DNA of 64,000 bases from Hofstenia miamia (Eukaryota; Xenacoelomorpha; Acoela), in NCBI GenBank assembly GCA_004352715.1, contig SCFE01000088.1, positions 434,209 through 498,208 of the forward strand, written 5' to 3'. Every line of letters begins with the position of its first letter. The stretch's first letter is position 1. Shown in pieces: positions 13,040 to 25,799 of the stretch. The position numbers were made by a program, and so were the translations under genes. The notes under the pieces are model-generated. The model worked only from the letters and a program-made list of their open reading frames with translations. It made no database searches and was not told where the DNA came from.

Positions 13040-13294
13040 TTCATAATTAGGAAGAAAACCATAATATATCAAATTTCACACCAAAGTTTTAACCTAAAAA
13101 TTGAAATAGAAGTCGCATGTTGACGCTTGATTATTTCATAAACAACTTGAATTTGACTTGGCAATAAAAAAATAAATGGAGTGAAAACATCTTGCGAAAA
13201 AAGCAGTTCATTACAGTGGATTTAAAACACATTCACTTACGGGTTACGAGACAATTTCCTAAATACATTTTCATATTTAGTAGAGCCTAAAATA

Positions 13295-13356
13295 GGAGTC
13301 ACCGCTGACTCCCACTCTACATTCCCCACATACCAAGGGAGTCACCGGTGACTCCC
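13295..13356. repeat. pair of GGAGTCACC/GGTGACTCC palindromes
   Basis: 13337-13356 is a perfect 20-base palindrome, GGGAGTCACCGGTGACTCCC. 13295-13312 is the same palindrome with a changed centre. Such motifs are typical subterminal repeats of DNA transposons; here no transposase is attached. Confidence 0.75.
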
Positions 13357-13615
13357 AAGTCTTATATTTTTCAAATAACTTTCAGAATTTATGGTAGCGT
13401 TTAGGAGCTAGACAAAAGAGGCCTAGTAGAATAAGTGCTAAACAACTGTGCATACTTTTGATCAACTATGAAACATTTAATGTGAGATACTCTTTCAATA
13501 AATAGGGTCCTGGCATGAATCCGTTGTTTGAACGTTTAACAATTACTACGTTTGTGTTTTAATCACCCTAGAGGTTGAAAGTAGTCAACAATAATAAAAC
13601 AGTAATACAAGTAAC

Positions 13616-13949
13616 CTATGTCATCTATTGCACGAAACATTGCTGCTAAGACGAAATCTCTATTGGCGGCAGTTGCTTCCAAATCAGGATGTGCTAACGC
13701 TGCTTCAGATGCAGTTAAGAGAAGCATAGCATGACTTTTAAGATAAGCACGCGCTGCGGCAATGTGCTCTTGACTACGTGGGTCTAGCAAATCGGACTGT
13801 CGCATCTTCGCCACGCCATCTAACGAAACTATGTCTCGGCCAAAGCTCTTGAAATGCGAGACTAGTTCCCGCGAAGATCTTGCAGTTTTCATGTCGTCTA
13901 AGTCACGTGAAACAATTCGTAAAGATGCCAATAGACGATGAACATCGAC
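13616..13949 (-). CDS. CTNNA: alpha-catenin, coding exon 3
   Basis: Encodes about residues 143-253 of the N domain, the helical bundles that bind beta-catenin and mediate dimerisation. Visible family signatures are VDVHRLLASL at the start, a MRQSDLLD / RSQEHIAAARAYLK stretch and ALAHPDLEATAANRD, matching the vertebrate order. The acceptor is tttgattttag before 13949, phase 0. The donor is ATAG|gttact after 13616, leaving one base (phase 1) that joins exon 4. Translation past the donor (YLYYCF...) has no family similarity, which supports this end. Confidence 0.94.
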
Positions 13950-14249
13950 CTAAAATCAAAAACCTATAAATCTTATTCCATATAAACTCCAAAAAGAATT
14001 CTTTAAGTTATACTCAAAATAATACTAAAAAACTTAAAAATCGATTACTCACTTGACTTCCCTAAATTTCGAGACAACTAGATAGAGGAATAATATTAAT
14101 AGAAAGCTTTTTTATTGGAGTTGGTACAAAACCGCCTAATAAAAATTTTTTTCACTAAAGATTTTTCTATGAAACCGTATACGTTACTAAAGTAATCCTT
14201 CCTCTACAAAATGACATATTAGATAGATGATGACGTCAATCAACCCCCT

Positions 14250-14275
14250 TTGATTAATAGGGTTAACCATGGACT
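14250..14275. repeat. AATAGGGTTAACCATGG motif, possible transposon end
   Basis: The segment taatagggttaaccatgg is nearly the inverse of ttaaccctattgtccatgg at 17153-17171, and both carry TTAA next to CCCTATT. TTAA-flanked CCCTA ends are typical of piggyBac elements, but no matching pair with a transposase was found. Confidence 0.3.
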
Positions 14276-14561
14276 TAACGAACACATAACACATAATTAT
14301 TTGAAAATATGTTAGATTAAAAAACATTCATATATTTCAAACCTATAGGATAAGGAAATTAAGTACAATTACTGAGCATGCTCTACGACAAATATAATTG
14401 TTCAATCACATAAATGCGTTAAAAATATAACAGTAAGGAGCAATCAAAATTAACTACATCATAACTATATAATGATATATTAGGACTTCAAATAAGATAC
14501 CCCTATAAACATAAAAATATAAAACAAAATAATACCTCGTTTACATGTGAAAAACAAAATG

Positions 14562-14936
14562 CATGTGTACAGTTTTAGAAGAACCCAATGTTACGTCTAA
14601 GGAACGTCAGCACAAGACATTCAATCGCTCACTTGAAAAACATTCAACTACTAAACGATGTTGACTTTCGTGAAGTCTTGTGTATCATGTCACAGTGTAA
14701 AGATCCGAAAACATGCATGTGCACAGTTTTAAAAGAACCCAATTTTACGTCTAAGGAACGTCAGCACAAGACATTCAATCGCTCACTTGAAAAACATTCA
14801 ACTACTAAACGATGTTGACTTTCGTGAAGTCTTGTGTATCATGTCACAGTGTAAAGATCCGAAAACATGCATGCGCACAGTTTTAAAAGAACCCAATGTT
14901 ACGTCTAAGGAACGTCAGCACAAGACATTCAATCGC
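14562..14936. repeat. tandem repeat, 154-bp unit, about 2.4 copies
   Basis: Unit starts are seen at 14562, 14716 and 14870; the third copy stops near 14936. Copies differ at only a few positions, so the array is young or homogenised. It lies within alpha-catenin intron 2. One frame is open across much of a unit (Lys/Thr/Cys-rich), but this is probably incidental. Confidence 0.92.
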
Positions 14937-15979
14937 GATAAATAGATAATTGAGGTTATTGAATAAACTGTTTATCCTCCATATTATTGTTTTTCGCGAG
15001 CAATAACAGCACAATAATGCAATAATTTATTTTCAGTTTAATAAATAGTGATTGATTAATTTTTATCAAAAATAGTATTGTACTTTTGGTCAAGGTCATA
15101 CTTGTTCGCCCTCTTGGTCGACTTTGACTATTTGTTTTTAAAGGGGAAGATGTGTAATATGTATATATTAATTTGTGCGTAAAGGAGAGTTTTCCCACGA
15201 AAAAATTATAATTAATCTATTTTTTATTTACGTGAATTCTAGTTATAATAAATGCTGGTTTATAATGACACAATTAATTTAAAATGTTCTTACTTCTACT
15301 GAATGCCATATTATTATATTTTGATAAATTTCGTCAACAAGGCTGGTCTTATGTGCATTAAGACAAACTTGTAATGTTACTTTTCATTGAAGTCCAATGT
15401 CCCTGAAAAGAAAAACATTTCGAACTTATTGACTCTGGTAAGAATTGGACAACAGGTTAAAATCAGAGTGAGAATTTGGTTGCGTTTGCAATTTTCTCTC
15501 AATAATGCACTTAAAAAGCCAAAAAATATCTGACATTCGCCGAAAGGAATTTTACGCAAATTATCTATTCTACGGATTTCATTTCAAAACGTGCTTAAAC
15601 TGCATGTGCAGATTGCATTTAACGTGCATATCGGATGTTTGGCTGCGGTCCTATCATAATTCACACCGCCGTCCACACGTTAGCAGCATAAAAGCAGTCG
15701 CCTACGATGCGATTCCAAGAAATGACGTTTTTGGTGCAAACCCCAAGATGCTTATCAAGTTGAAACGTAATTTAGTTGCACTTGATTAACAACTAAATTT
15801 ACTGTCATAAAAATATTTCGGGTATTTTTGTCTTAAATAACGCTTTACCAAACCGAATGTAGTTAGATAAAAACCAAAGGCGTGGTTTTGATGCCTAAAA
15901 ACCGAAAACGCAATCGTACACATTTTTGTGAACCACCGAAGATTACACATTAACTACTCTTTACACACGAATTTTACTT

Positions 15980-16680
15980 GCAATGTATTTTGAAAAAGTT
16001 AAAATTTGTGGATCCAAGTCTGTTAAAACCTGCATGGAAGGCTATAATTCGTTTAAGAATCTAATTTTTTGTGCCGCGGTATGCTGCGTTGATGTTGAAT
16101 ATTCTGCTTTGAATGTTACGTTTAGAGTTAAAAAGCGCGTTCAAAGCGCAAAACATTAAACACTTTATCAGTAAGAAATACTACAAATCCGTTAAATTCT
16201 GAGATTACAATAGAATTTCCAAAGACTAATATTCCCTTGACAAAACTAGAAAATAAGGAATTCAGGGATTTTCTTGAGAATGATTTCGGCAGAAAATTTC
16301 CTAACGAATCTACTATCAGAAAGACATTAAGTTCAATAGAATCAGACAAGTTACATCATTGGTGAGCATCAAAAGATTATATTTCCAAGTGAACGAGGCA
16401 ACAGACGCCTGTGGACGAATTTTGATTGGTATTTTGGAGGCAGTCTTAATTCCCTTGAACGACTTCATCTTATTCAATTAAAAGAGACAGAAAACCGAAC
16501 AATGTCGTGATTGCTCAGTTGATAAACACCGGAAACTCCTCACTGAAGGTTACTATGATAATTTTCGCCTACTTGTAACGGCCGGAGTGGCAGACATGGT
16601 GAAAGCGGGCAAAATTCTAAAGAACATCTATCCTAAAACGTCTCATTACCTGTCATAACATGGGATTCAACCAATGGGCG
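15980..16680 (+). pseudogene. decayed hAT-like (CGGBP1-type) transposase
   Basis: Several frames on plus carry blocks of the CGGBP1-like hAT family: IPLTKLENKEFRDFLE followed by a FPNESTIRK segment (about 16215-16330), NEATDACGR around the first catalytic Asp region (about 16393-16420), then VTAGVADMVKAGKILKNIYP (about 16570-16635). Stops and frameshifts separate them, so no protein is made. The N-terminal part (about 15970-16140) contains cysteines compatible with a zinc finger. It sits in alpha-catenin intron 2 on the strand opposite to those exons. Confidence 0.65.
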
Positions 16681-17152
16681 AATTTATTACAATAAATCTT
16701 TTTGAAGCAAACACATTCATTATTTCCACAAAAAGCACTTTTGTTCGGAATGCTCGGCAACAACGCTTTTTTATAGAACGAACATGCTTGGCCCTTGCGC
16801 GGGGGAACTTGGTTTAGCTTGTACTTATTACGCCAATTTCAATGCCCAGGAAGAAGGTGAAAAATCCGCTAATTTCTGCAAGGCGATGACATTCATGGAG
16901 TGTACCTGCATCACACACAAAGTAAACCTTATCGAGCAGCAGTTTTCGCTCTATGTGAAATTCTGATGTAATTGCAGCAACACAATCCGCTGGTAGAGAG
17001 CATCAACTTTTACACAAGGGTGAAGAGGGCAGTTGATTTCAAACTACATTCAAGCAAAATAACCAAATTTGGTCAAAAATTCAATTTTATACAGGTGCTA
17101 CTACTGGGGAGCATCAGGCCGACAGCACGATCCAATTTGGAAGCTAATCATT

Positions 17153-17216
17153 TAACCCTATTGTCCATGGCGTCTCCACTACTCCTTTAGTCCATGGCGG
17201 GGGCTAAAATAGCCCC
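17153..17216. repeat. transposon-end-like motifs with short hairpin
   Basis: ttaaccctattgtccatgg begins here and gtccatggcg is repeated about 29 bases later. It is followed by a perfect 7-bp hairpin stem, GGGGCTA (17200-17206) with TAGCCCC (17210-17216). The GC content stands out from the intron. It is possibly the end of a TTAA-inserting element. Confidence 0.4.
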
Positions 17217-17908
17217 TCTCGGTTTTCGCCTAATTTCCCATTAAATTACCCCTTTTTTGTTTAACGAGGCCACTCAATGCAGAAATGCAACAAATGTGCA
17301 AGTGATCTCCAAAAAAGAAGAGGACTCCAGAACCTGGATTTAGATGAGGAATAACATTTTTTCGATCATTTTTTTCCATCAGTAGTAAATTGGTGCACAA
17401 CTTCTTTGATACTTGTTCCCAATTTTGACGCAACAAAATCCGCTCTCTTGTTAAAATATCGGGTACAAAATATGAATTTATGGTACTCGAAGTGTAGTGA
17501 AGTGTGGGGAAGGTTGTAGCGGGTCTATAAACTGCACTGTATTACAATATTGCAAGAAAACGTAGTCCAGAAATAACAAAAATCCCTCGATTTCTAAGAA
17601 ATTAAAAAAATTTCGGGGTTCTGACCTTTCTAACTGTATCTGATCTTAGGATATGAAGTATTCGACAAATTATTACAAAAAATTTGGTTATAAAAGATAT
17701 GCAGTAAGTCTAGGCTGATGTACAACAATACGCACCCTTTACAATTGTAAATAAACGTTCAATATTAAAGGAAATGCTACAATTACTAATAATGTGTAAT
17801 TCAATTTTTTACTAAAATGTAAATGTAGTCGACTGTTTTGTAAGACTCGCTTATTTAATTCCCAAAATATACAGGTTTAAATGTAGAAATAAAAAGAAAA
17901 TCGCAAAC

Positions 17909-18118
17909 CTGATCGGCAACGATTAAGAGTCTAGCAACAGCACTCAATAGTGCTCGTGCAGTTCGCACTAGATTATGCCGCAATCCAGGGGTACAAGGTG
18001 CAGAAGCAAATTCACTCGCCACCAGGCTCATTTCCCCACCATTCGTACGAACTTGTCGAATCGCATCTATCAGTTCATGCTTAACTTCATCGGGAGCATC
18101 TGTTACAATTTCATCGCC
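17909..18118 (-). CDS. CTNNA: alpha-catenin, coding exon 2
   Basis: Encodes residues 73-142 of the N-terminal beta-catenin-binding and dimerisation region. It starts GDEIV and continues through a CTPGLRHNLVRTARALLSAV block to LLIVADQ, matching the vertebrate pattern of NMVRAARALLSAVTRLLILAD in position. The acceptor is cgcactag before 18118 and the donor is GATCAG|gtttgc after 17909. The exon is exactly 70 codons and phase 0 at both ends. The region has no methionine near its start, so it can only be an internal exon. Confidence 0.93.
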
Positions 18119-19971
18119 CTAGTGCGAAAAGTTGTTAGGACATAGTAAACTCTGAAGGCGCTAGGAACTTTAAAAAAAATCTACGTTATGTTAATTGTAA
18201 TCACTCTGAATTAAAAAATGTGGTATAAACTCAGGTTCTTGTGGAATATTGCTGTACGAAAACCACGAGTACATTCTCTTACGATAGTTGAAAAGATTTT
18301 TTAAATTAAGCGTTGAAATACTCAAAAATATAAATTAGTAAGAAATACTTGATTTGGAATTTAACAAAAACGCAAATTTTTATTTATTGCGAAAACACGG
18401 GCCATACCAAAATTATGCACGTAGATATATGTGCTATGCTATATAATAAGTTCATAGGTTTGCATTCTTTAAACTAAATCTCTATTTTTACACTGGAATT
18501 GAAAAGAAACTCACAGAACACCTCAGTAATAAAACTGTTTTATAGGTAATTTTTCAGCAAATCAATGACCCTTTGTTAGCAGGTGTTTTGGAATTAATGA
18601 ACTGAATTGTATTTGAGAGATAAAAAAAGGGTAGTTCATACCGATTAATTTTTGAAAACCAGATTTCAGAGATGGTCTGGAGCTTTTTAAAAAATTAATT
18701 AATACTGATACCTAGTCCAAACGTAGGCTTACCACACTCATATTACTCAAATTACTCAACTTCACATCTACCGTCAAGCCAAAAATGCAAATTTTTCCCA
18801 ACCGCTTAAAATAATATGAACAACTTTTAAAGCTTTTAAATTTCTTAATAATCAGAATCACAATGATCATGAAAAACTACTGAGTCCTTCAACACCACAT
18901 TTTGTTACTATCAAGTACAAAATTATGAATGTAATACACCAAAGAAACTCGCTGCAAAAAAACAAAACCACTGCGTAGTCACAATAGTAAAGAATTTACT
19001 AGAAGGTTCGGGACGTATTAATTCAGTAGATTATAAGTCCAAAAACTTTTTACGACTATGACATTGACAAAGAAAATCTATTTTATGTATGTTTATAACC
19101 ATTTGCAAAGTCAACGCTTTAGACAAATAGAGCATTTCCTGGAACAATTAGGCAGTAAACTGTTAAATTGGTATATTAAGGTTGCTGCAAATCATTTTTG
19201 CAAATTACAAATCCGATGAAACATTTCGCGAAAATTTATAATTTCTTCAGATGTAAATGCATTCGCAAGTACATTTCCGAAGCTAAGATCAATGCAAATT
19301 TTCAAAATTGAATCACATAAAACAAATTTCCTAAATTGAATCACATGAAATAAACAAACATGCAAACAAAGAAAAAACAAACTAATAAAAGTTCAAATGA
19401 ATTAATTTCCAATAAAATTTATATTTAACAAACAAATGTTTCAACTATTCTCGGTTACAATTCGAAATTTAATTCAAAATGGTGTAAAAGTAATGAAAAA
19501 TTAAATACAAGTAAATATAGAAAACGTCTTTTTATTCATTAATGGAAAGCTGGCAAGTGCACTAAAGTATAATTAGTCGTAATGCAAATTCAATCAATAG
19601 CGAGGTTAACATTTATGACAACTATACATATGTCGTACTAAAAAATGTTATCAAAACAAAAAATCTTCGAGGACAGTCATCCTCATAATAATGCTTGAAG
19701 ATTCTCTCAAGAAACTACCCTGGAAATAAAAAATTAAATAGAATGCGCTAAGCTTAACGGTTGAAAATAAAATTCCCAAACGAAATAGAGACAGAAGTCC
19801 AATTGTACACAGAAGTTCAAAATATATCACGAAATTTCAGTTCAATGTTAAATAGTCGTGATTTCGTGATCAATTTAAACGTGTCACTCTGAGTTTAATT
19901 TTTTCACTACAAATCAACAGCAAATGTCTGATGAAAAAATTAATTTTGTGGGAAATTACATTAATTACTAC
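18119..19971 (-). other. alpha-catenin intron 1 (coding)
   Basis: A 1.85-kb AT-rich intron. No element or RNA gene was recognised. Confidence 0.6.
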
Positions 19972-20187
19972 CTTTTGAATAAATTGCTCTGTCGCTCGTT
20001 CAATTGCAGCTGCTAAAACTAAAGCAGATTTACTTCGGCCCTTCTTACGACAACCATCTTCATCATTTCCCGAATTCATTAATGTAGTGACTTGATGCAC
20101 AAGAGGTTCTAGAGCGACCTCAACAGATTTTGTTTTAATCTGTACATCGCTTGAGTTCCATTGGAAGACCAAGTTTCCAGATGTCAT
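19972..20187 (-). CDS. CTNNA: alpha-catenin, first coding exon
   Basis: Encodes residues 1-72: MTSGNLVFQW, then VALEPLVHQVTTLMN, then RKKGRSKSALVLAAA. These are the N-terminal landmarks of alpha-catenin, which links beta-catenin/cadherin to actin at adherens junctions. The ATG at 20187-20185 is preceded by an acceptor (ttttgtttcag) that leaves only ATA before it, so the 5' UTR must continue in an upstream exon. The in-frame ATG at 20199 lies within the acceptor and is not the start. The donor is CAAAAG|gtagta, phase 0. Predicted full protein with all eight exons is about 863 residues, against about 906 in vertebrates. Confidence 0.93.
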
Positions 20188-20190
20188 TAT

Positions 20191-22832
20191 CTGAAACAAA
20201 ATTTATACTGTTATTAGAGAACAATGATAAACAGAAATTAACATTTCATATATAGAAGAAATTTACTACGGTTTCAATAAACAGTCATTTTGCGTCAGGC
20301 TAGTATGCACAGCATATCGTCTCTTGCATTCTGATTTCTGATTAATAAAATAGTAATGTGTCAATCAAATGCGCCTTCTCCTTAGGAAAAGATATTCGTA
20401 GAAATTTAAGGAACTTAAAAAAATTTATTCACATAACTGATTTTGTAAAGCCTAGAGGATAAAGAAAATCCAAAATCGAATCACACTTGTTAGAAGTGCG
20501 TCAAATAATTTAAACAGTGATCTTTCAAAATATTCATACATCCAATCAAATTTCTAAGAGTTCAAGGACTAGTTAAAATGTTTAAATCGAAAGATTCTGT
20601 GCAAAGAATTATGTGTACATTACGTAATGCTATTTACAATTTAACGTTATAATAAAACGCAAGCAATTGGAAACCACGAATCAACAACTTCAATGTTTAT
20701 ATAATCGACGTAAATAAGATCAATTAGAGAATTTCAACTACATTAAGTAGTTTACTCTTAACACTATCATTTCTATTATTTTTGTATGCTAATAAAGAGG
20801 CGTTTAGAGTGACTCTTAGTTCGAGAAACTAATCAGCTTATGGAGCATGAAACGTTTTATTCAGAAATCTGCAGTTAATAGTGCAGAACATTGGTAATCT
20901 CAACTCTCTCAACCGAGGTAATTCGTACTCCCCGGTGCCTATTGTACTTCTTGCCAACTGCTCTCAGTGCTCAAATCAATACTGGACTAACTAAAGTTTT
21001 TTAATTTTAACAATTTCTCTTCTGAGAATTCCATTTTTTAGCATCGCTATAGATTCCCAGTTTCAAAAACCTCACTTTCTGTACTTGGTTACAATGTCAA
21101 AATACCTTCACACGCACATTCCCTATGGTTTATTTATTGGGTGGGTGCATAATGATTGCGCCTTTTCCAAATAAGAACAGCAATTTCTTTCGTCCATAAA
21201 GTCGATAAACTCTCAGCAAATAGGAAACGGTAATTGAATTGGACGATGAACATGTTACAGAATAATATTTAAAATTTTTTCGTTAAGCATCGTTGTTTAT
21301 TCAATAAAATGTATTGAAAAAGCCATAAAAATTATGCCCACACCCAATCCATGTCATTTACCCTTGCATTCTCAATCCTGAAGCTTTTCACACAAACCAA
21401 TGCAACTATCTAATAACTACATTTCAATGTCACATACTTCAACATTTCTTTAACGTTCTTCTTAAGCGAAATCTCACGTATTACATGACACGTGCTATTT
21501 TTTCTCTTAAAAAAACTCGAAGGAGCTCATGAAACTGCCATGCTATTAAAAGATGTGATGCTGATAGCCATTATGATCTTGAAGAAATTGAGTACAAAAA
21601 TGCCCAGAATCGTGCTAAAATTATTTAAAACTTCAGGCTAATCTTCTAAAAAAAATACTTTGCAAATTTTATAGCATAAAGGTTGGCTGACGGAAGCATA
21701 CCCGAAACTCTTCATGAGGAACATGATAATCAAACTGGTAATGGAGAAGCAACTGCAGAAGACAATTGCATAAAACCGCCAAAAGAAAGTCAGTTCAAAC
21801 ATGGTATTATATTGTGCAAAGCAGGTTCGTAATTGTGAACTTTCACAATTTCAAAATTTAAGGAATATACATGGCCATTCAGTGAATTTTTTGAGTTAAT
21901 AAAATTAATATCGATTATCATGAAAATGAAAAAAAGAGTAAAAACCTGCAAGCATGAAAGAACCAAAAGCTCACTGTGTTAGTTAGAATACCTTAAAAGA
22001 ATTAAGTCTATCCCAACAAAGGTTGATGACGAAACTAGAATTAAGTTAAACAAGATGCCTACCTAAAATAATTAACATGTTAGTGTTGATTTATTATATA
22101 TTACTTTTAGAATCAATCAAATGGTTCTTAGATGAATGTTTTCCCAAAATGAATACATGTATATACTTATGAGTCTTGAGTGAATTGCAAAAGACGTCGT
22201 AACCATACTCTACACGCATTTGACAAACATAACGAAGCTTTATCAATACAGTGTTCTTGCAGGCGTTGAATACATCGATTTTAATCAAGACACACCACAT
22301 ATACAAAGACCATTCTAATTATAAAATATAATAAACTTAAAAGGCACAATGATTATAGTATGGTTGACACAAGAAAGTCCAAAATATTTTTAAAGTACAA
22401 AGAACTCAAATTATTATTATTATTATTATAATCTCAGCTCTCTGTTAAGATATCGCAAATACAGAGATACTTGGAACTTTTCTTTCAATGGGTCTACAAT
22501 GTTCATTTTATGCAGCTCAACTCAAATACAATGACTAAATTTTATTAATAATCGAGTTGATTGTCGTTTCGAAAGAGCCAATAATTCTCTAAATAAAAGG
22601 AGCCTTAATGGTAACAAATAATAATTTTGATAAACAGTTTTTCTAAGTGTCGTGTTTGCGTAATAAAATGATAGAACTCTTACCTCTAAAATAGAAAAGA
22701 AAAAGCCTTCCATTTATGAGGAACATTTAAAAGCTTACCTATGAAATCGCGTGGTAGCAACTGGAGTGAGGCCCAAACGTCAATTAAGTAACTATGTTAG
22801 AGCTATTGCATTTTGAACCGTAACGTAATTAC
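20191..22832 (-). other. sequence upstream of the alpha-catenin start (probable 5' intron)
   Basis: AT-rich sequence without a recognisable gene. It holds the mariner-end-like motif at 21138-21168. A CT-rich patch at 20890-21000 has no assigned function. Confidence 0.4.
21138..21168. repeat. mariner inverted-terminal-repeat-like sequence
   Basis: ttgggtgggtgcataatgat followed by tgcgcctttt resembles the ends of mariner elements, whose terminal repeats share a TTGGGTGGTGCA-x-AA-x-TAATTGCG pattern. No partner repeat or transposase was found nearby, so this would be a solo end or a truncated copy. Confidence 0.4.
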
Positions 22833-22990
22833 CTCTCACTGAATTTAGAATTAGAAAGCTCTCACAATTATTTCTTACAATATTCTGGCGCGAAGAAACC
22901 AGTTTCACGCATGTAAGAGCGTAGACGTTATGTTAGTCAGCGCCAGAGCAAACTTGACAGCGGTTGTTGGCATATCACGTATTTGAAAGG
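22833..22990 (-). promoter_or_regulatory. candidate 5' noncoding exon / promoter of alpha-catenin
   Basis: A CpG-containing, relatively GC-rich patch in AT-rich surroundings. On minus it ends with a good donor, GTGAGAG|gtaatt, at 22833. The first coding exon has an acceptor right before its ATG, so a noncoding exon upstream is required, and this is a reasonable candidate. Another possible donor (TTTTAGAG|gtaaga) lies near 22681. No transcript evidence is available. Confidence 0.25.
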
Positions 22991-22999
22991 CCGCTTTGA

Positions 23000-25750
23000 C
23001 ATGTAAAGAGAAGTTATTTGAAAACAGCACTTAAATTAAAATTCATGCATTTTCGAAGTCCAATTTTATACATATCCATTATTAAATCAACGTATAGCCA
23101 TACTTTTGTCTCATTGCTTACCATTTACTACCTCTCAATGCAAATGCGTAATATCGCTAAAGGGGTTGCCCTTTTATTAGTAATTCACTGGGAAGCTGTA
23201 CGAATTTGCTTTCAATCAATTATTATTACTTACAAGGGGGCAAAATTGCAAAAACCTCCAAATATTATCCAATTTTATCGTTATGGCTTCATGCTGCACA
23301 CCATTTTATAGGGCATCAAAAAACCAAGAAAACCTACATAAGCATTCTCAGGTTTTCTTATTTTTTTATCAAGATTAAATATCTCAGTATTAAAATTGCA
23401 TTGTATTAAAAAGTTCAATGACATAAAAGTGAATTTGAATGGAAAATTTAAAGTGTCCTCTTGGCAAGGAAATAACGAAAACCTGGGAAAGTTTACATGA
23501 CTTTCTTGAATTTTTGAAGCACTATAGTATTGCCTGAGGCCTTAACTATAAAATTTGATATTGTGAGGATTTTGCAATTTTGCAGCCACAAAACCTTGAA
23601 AAAGAGTTGTTTTAGTAGATGCAGCTTTTTAGAATTAATTTTTTCAAAAATCAAAAAAATTACATTCCATCCTAGTATACAATTCACAAGTATAATTTAG
23701 ATACCTTAAAACTAGAGCATAAATGTTGAATTTTCGCAATTTTATAAGAAAGTATGAAAAATATCTTCATGGAATTTTTTACTATACAGTCTAACTTTTT
23801 GAAAATTTAACTTGCTGTCAAACTTAACACGTAGTTATTGAAAATGAGTTTGATAATTTCCTTATTTATACATAGAGTAAATTTCGATCTGTCGGGTTTA
23901 TAACTTCCGCCTTCTATTATAACTAATTGTTCTTTTCCAGTATGCTTTGAGAGATGTATAGTGGCGCATTATTATGCTATCAGCATATTAGTTTTTTGTG
24001 TATAGGGAAATATTGTGAGAACGTGCTCGCCTGACCAGTGTTTCATTTAGGCCAATTTAGGGAAGATTTCCCCCTAGAATATAATTATCCCCCATATAAT
24101 TTGGATTCATGTGGTATGAATGAATTTTCACTGGAATTTTATATATATATATATATATTGATAAAATTTGTATTTACAACAAAAGTCCATAAAACAGTTG
24201 AAAGTGGGCTGGAAATCAATTTGCGGATTCTCTCAAAACGTCTACCCAAATCCGAATTGTATATTTGGTACACAAGCTTGACCCGAAAAAGCTATAACAC
24301 AACCAACTCAACCCGACAAATCATTGTGTTGCCTGATTTGAAGAGACTGTATTGTATGCAAATACATTGACTATATTATCAATAGGAAGCTCATTACACT
24401 GACCAAACCAATTTCACCAATAAAAAGATTACAGTTATTTGTCATTTTATTTTATGCCAGAAACTTATAATTCTCTAAATATATACTCCATATTTTTATC
24501 CAATATGGCATGCCTGACCCTAAGTGTAAAATTTTTACCCAAACCTTACTTGAAATGCTCTAAAATCAGCTACTGCTATCCAATGCCAATCAGCAAAAAC
24601 AGCAATGCATTAAGTGTGTTGCACCAAATATACAAAAGAACATTCATATCAATTAAAAGTCGACGATTTTCATTCCATTGAATGCAATATAGATTTGCCT
24701 TTTTATCTTGTTAAAATCCAATTGAAATCATGTGATCCATAACGACACAATGTTAAGGTAATCAATTGCCTCAACGCAAGCTTCAGAGCAGAAAAAGACC
24801 CTTACAGTTAATTCTTGTACAGTTTTTATTTAATGTTCATCTATGTATAACAATACTTATTGATATTTAAATAGGATATATGTTTCTTCAAATGAAAGTG
24901 AAATATATTTTATACACAGTTGAAAATTGTCCAACAAATTATTTTATGTATTAAATTCACAAATTTCATCAGGCTATTTGTAACGGAGAAAAAGATTAAA
25001 AATTTTCCTTCTGAGTGGATGATTTTCATTTTAATCTATTAACATTGGCAAGTTCATACAAGAAATGCATGGCCAATTCTACAAATAAATTTTCTGTTCT
25101 AGTTTTACTTCTTCAAATGATTCTTAAACTCTCTTATACATATATTCAATTGATAACTCAATAATATCTGAAGGATTTATTTATTATTAATGACGTGCTT
25201 CAATATCAAGTCAATAACATAATTTGTGCCGAATAACTATAATTTCATTACATTATAACTACATTAGCAAGGTATTAGCAAAAATTCGTACCACATGTAA
25301 GAATAGATATTATACTTCGGAAATGTTATCGGATTTGAGCAGTTATAGTTCCGGTAAAAAAACGAAAAAAGTTTCAAATACAAAAACCCTTCAACGACAG
25401 TACAGAAGTCCTTTTACCTCATTAAAATGCCATGCTCTGGACGAACACGTTTAAGCGACCACGCCCAATCAACAAAAGTACCCTTAAGCACACCAGATGG
25501 GGACAGGTACTTAATTAATTTTCACCAAACATGTCTGATCAAGATGCAAGAAACGTTCTGCAAAATCTTTGCTCTACTGGAACCACATACCAGTTGACTT
25601 AAGTAGTATCTATACCAAGCCACTTCAACTCTAATCGATTAAACTTTTTGTTAATAATAATAATAATTTTTAAGATTTCTCTGTATATATAATCATTATA
25701 CAAATAAAGTGATAAGCACTTAAGATTTTTTCTTGTTCAATGACTAAGCT
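23000..25750. other. AT-rich intergenic sequence
   Basis: No gene was recognised. Contains an (AT)n tract at about 24141-24160, a GACCCG-type motif region near 24275-24330, and short open frames of no known family. Confidence 0.5.
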
Positions 25751-25799
25751 AATCATTTTAAATATTTAAGCAGTGAATATCCATTCTCAGTTCACTCAA

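Larger units (their letters stand above)
11676..13615 (-). other. alpha-catenin intron 3
   Basis: A 1.9-kb intron. It contains a duplicated segment joined by a single N (12547-13039) and two short palindromes (13295-13356). Otherwise it is featureless AT-rich sequence. Confidence 0.6.

Noticed and set aside
16784-17190. Two plus-strand frames (60 and 72 codons) after the hAT relic
   Set aside because: They could be further hAT sequence, but no family motif is visible, so they were not annotated separately.
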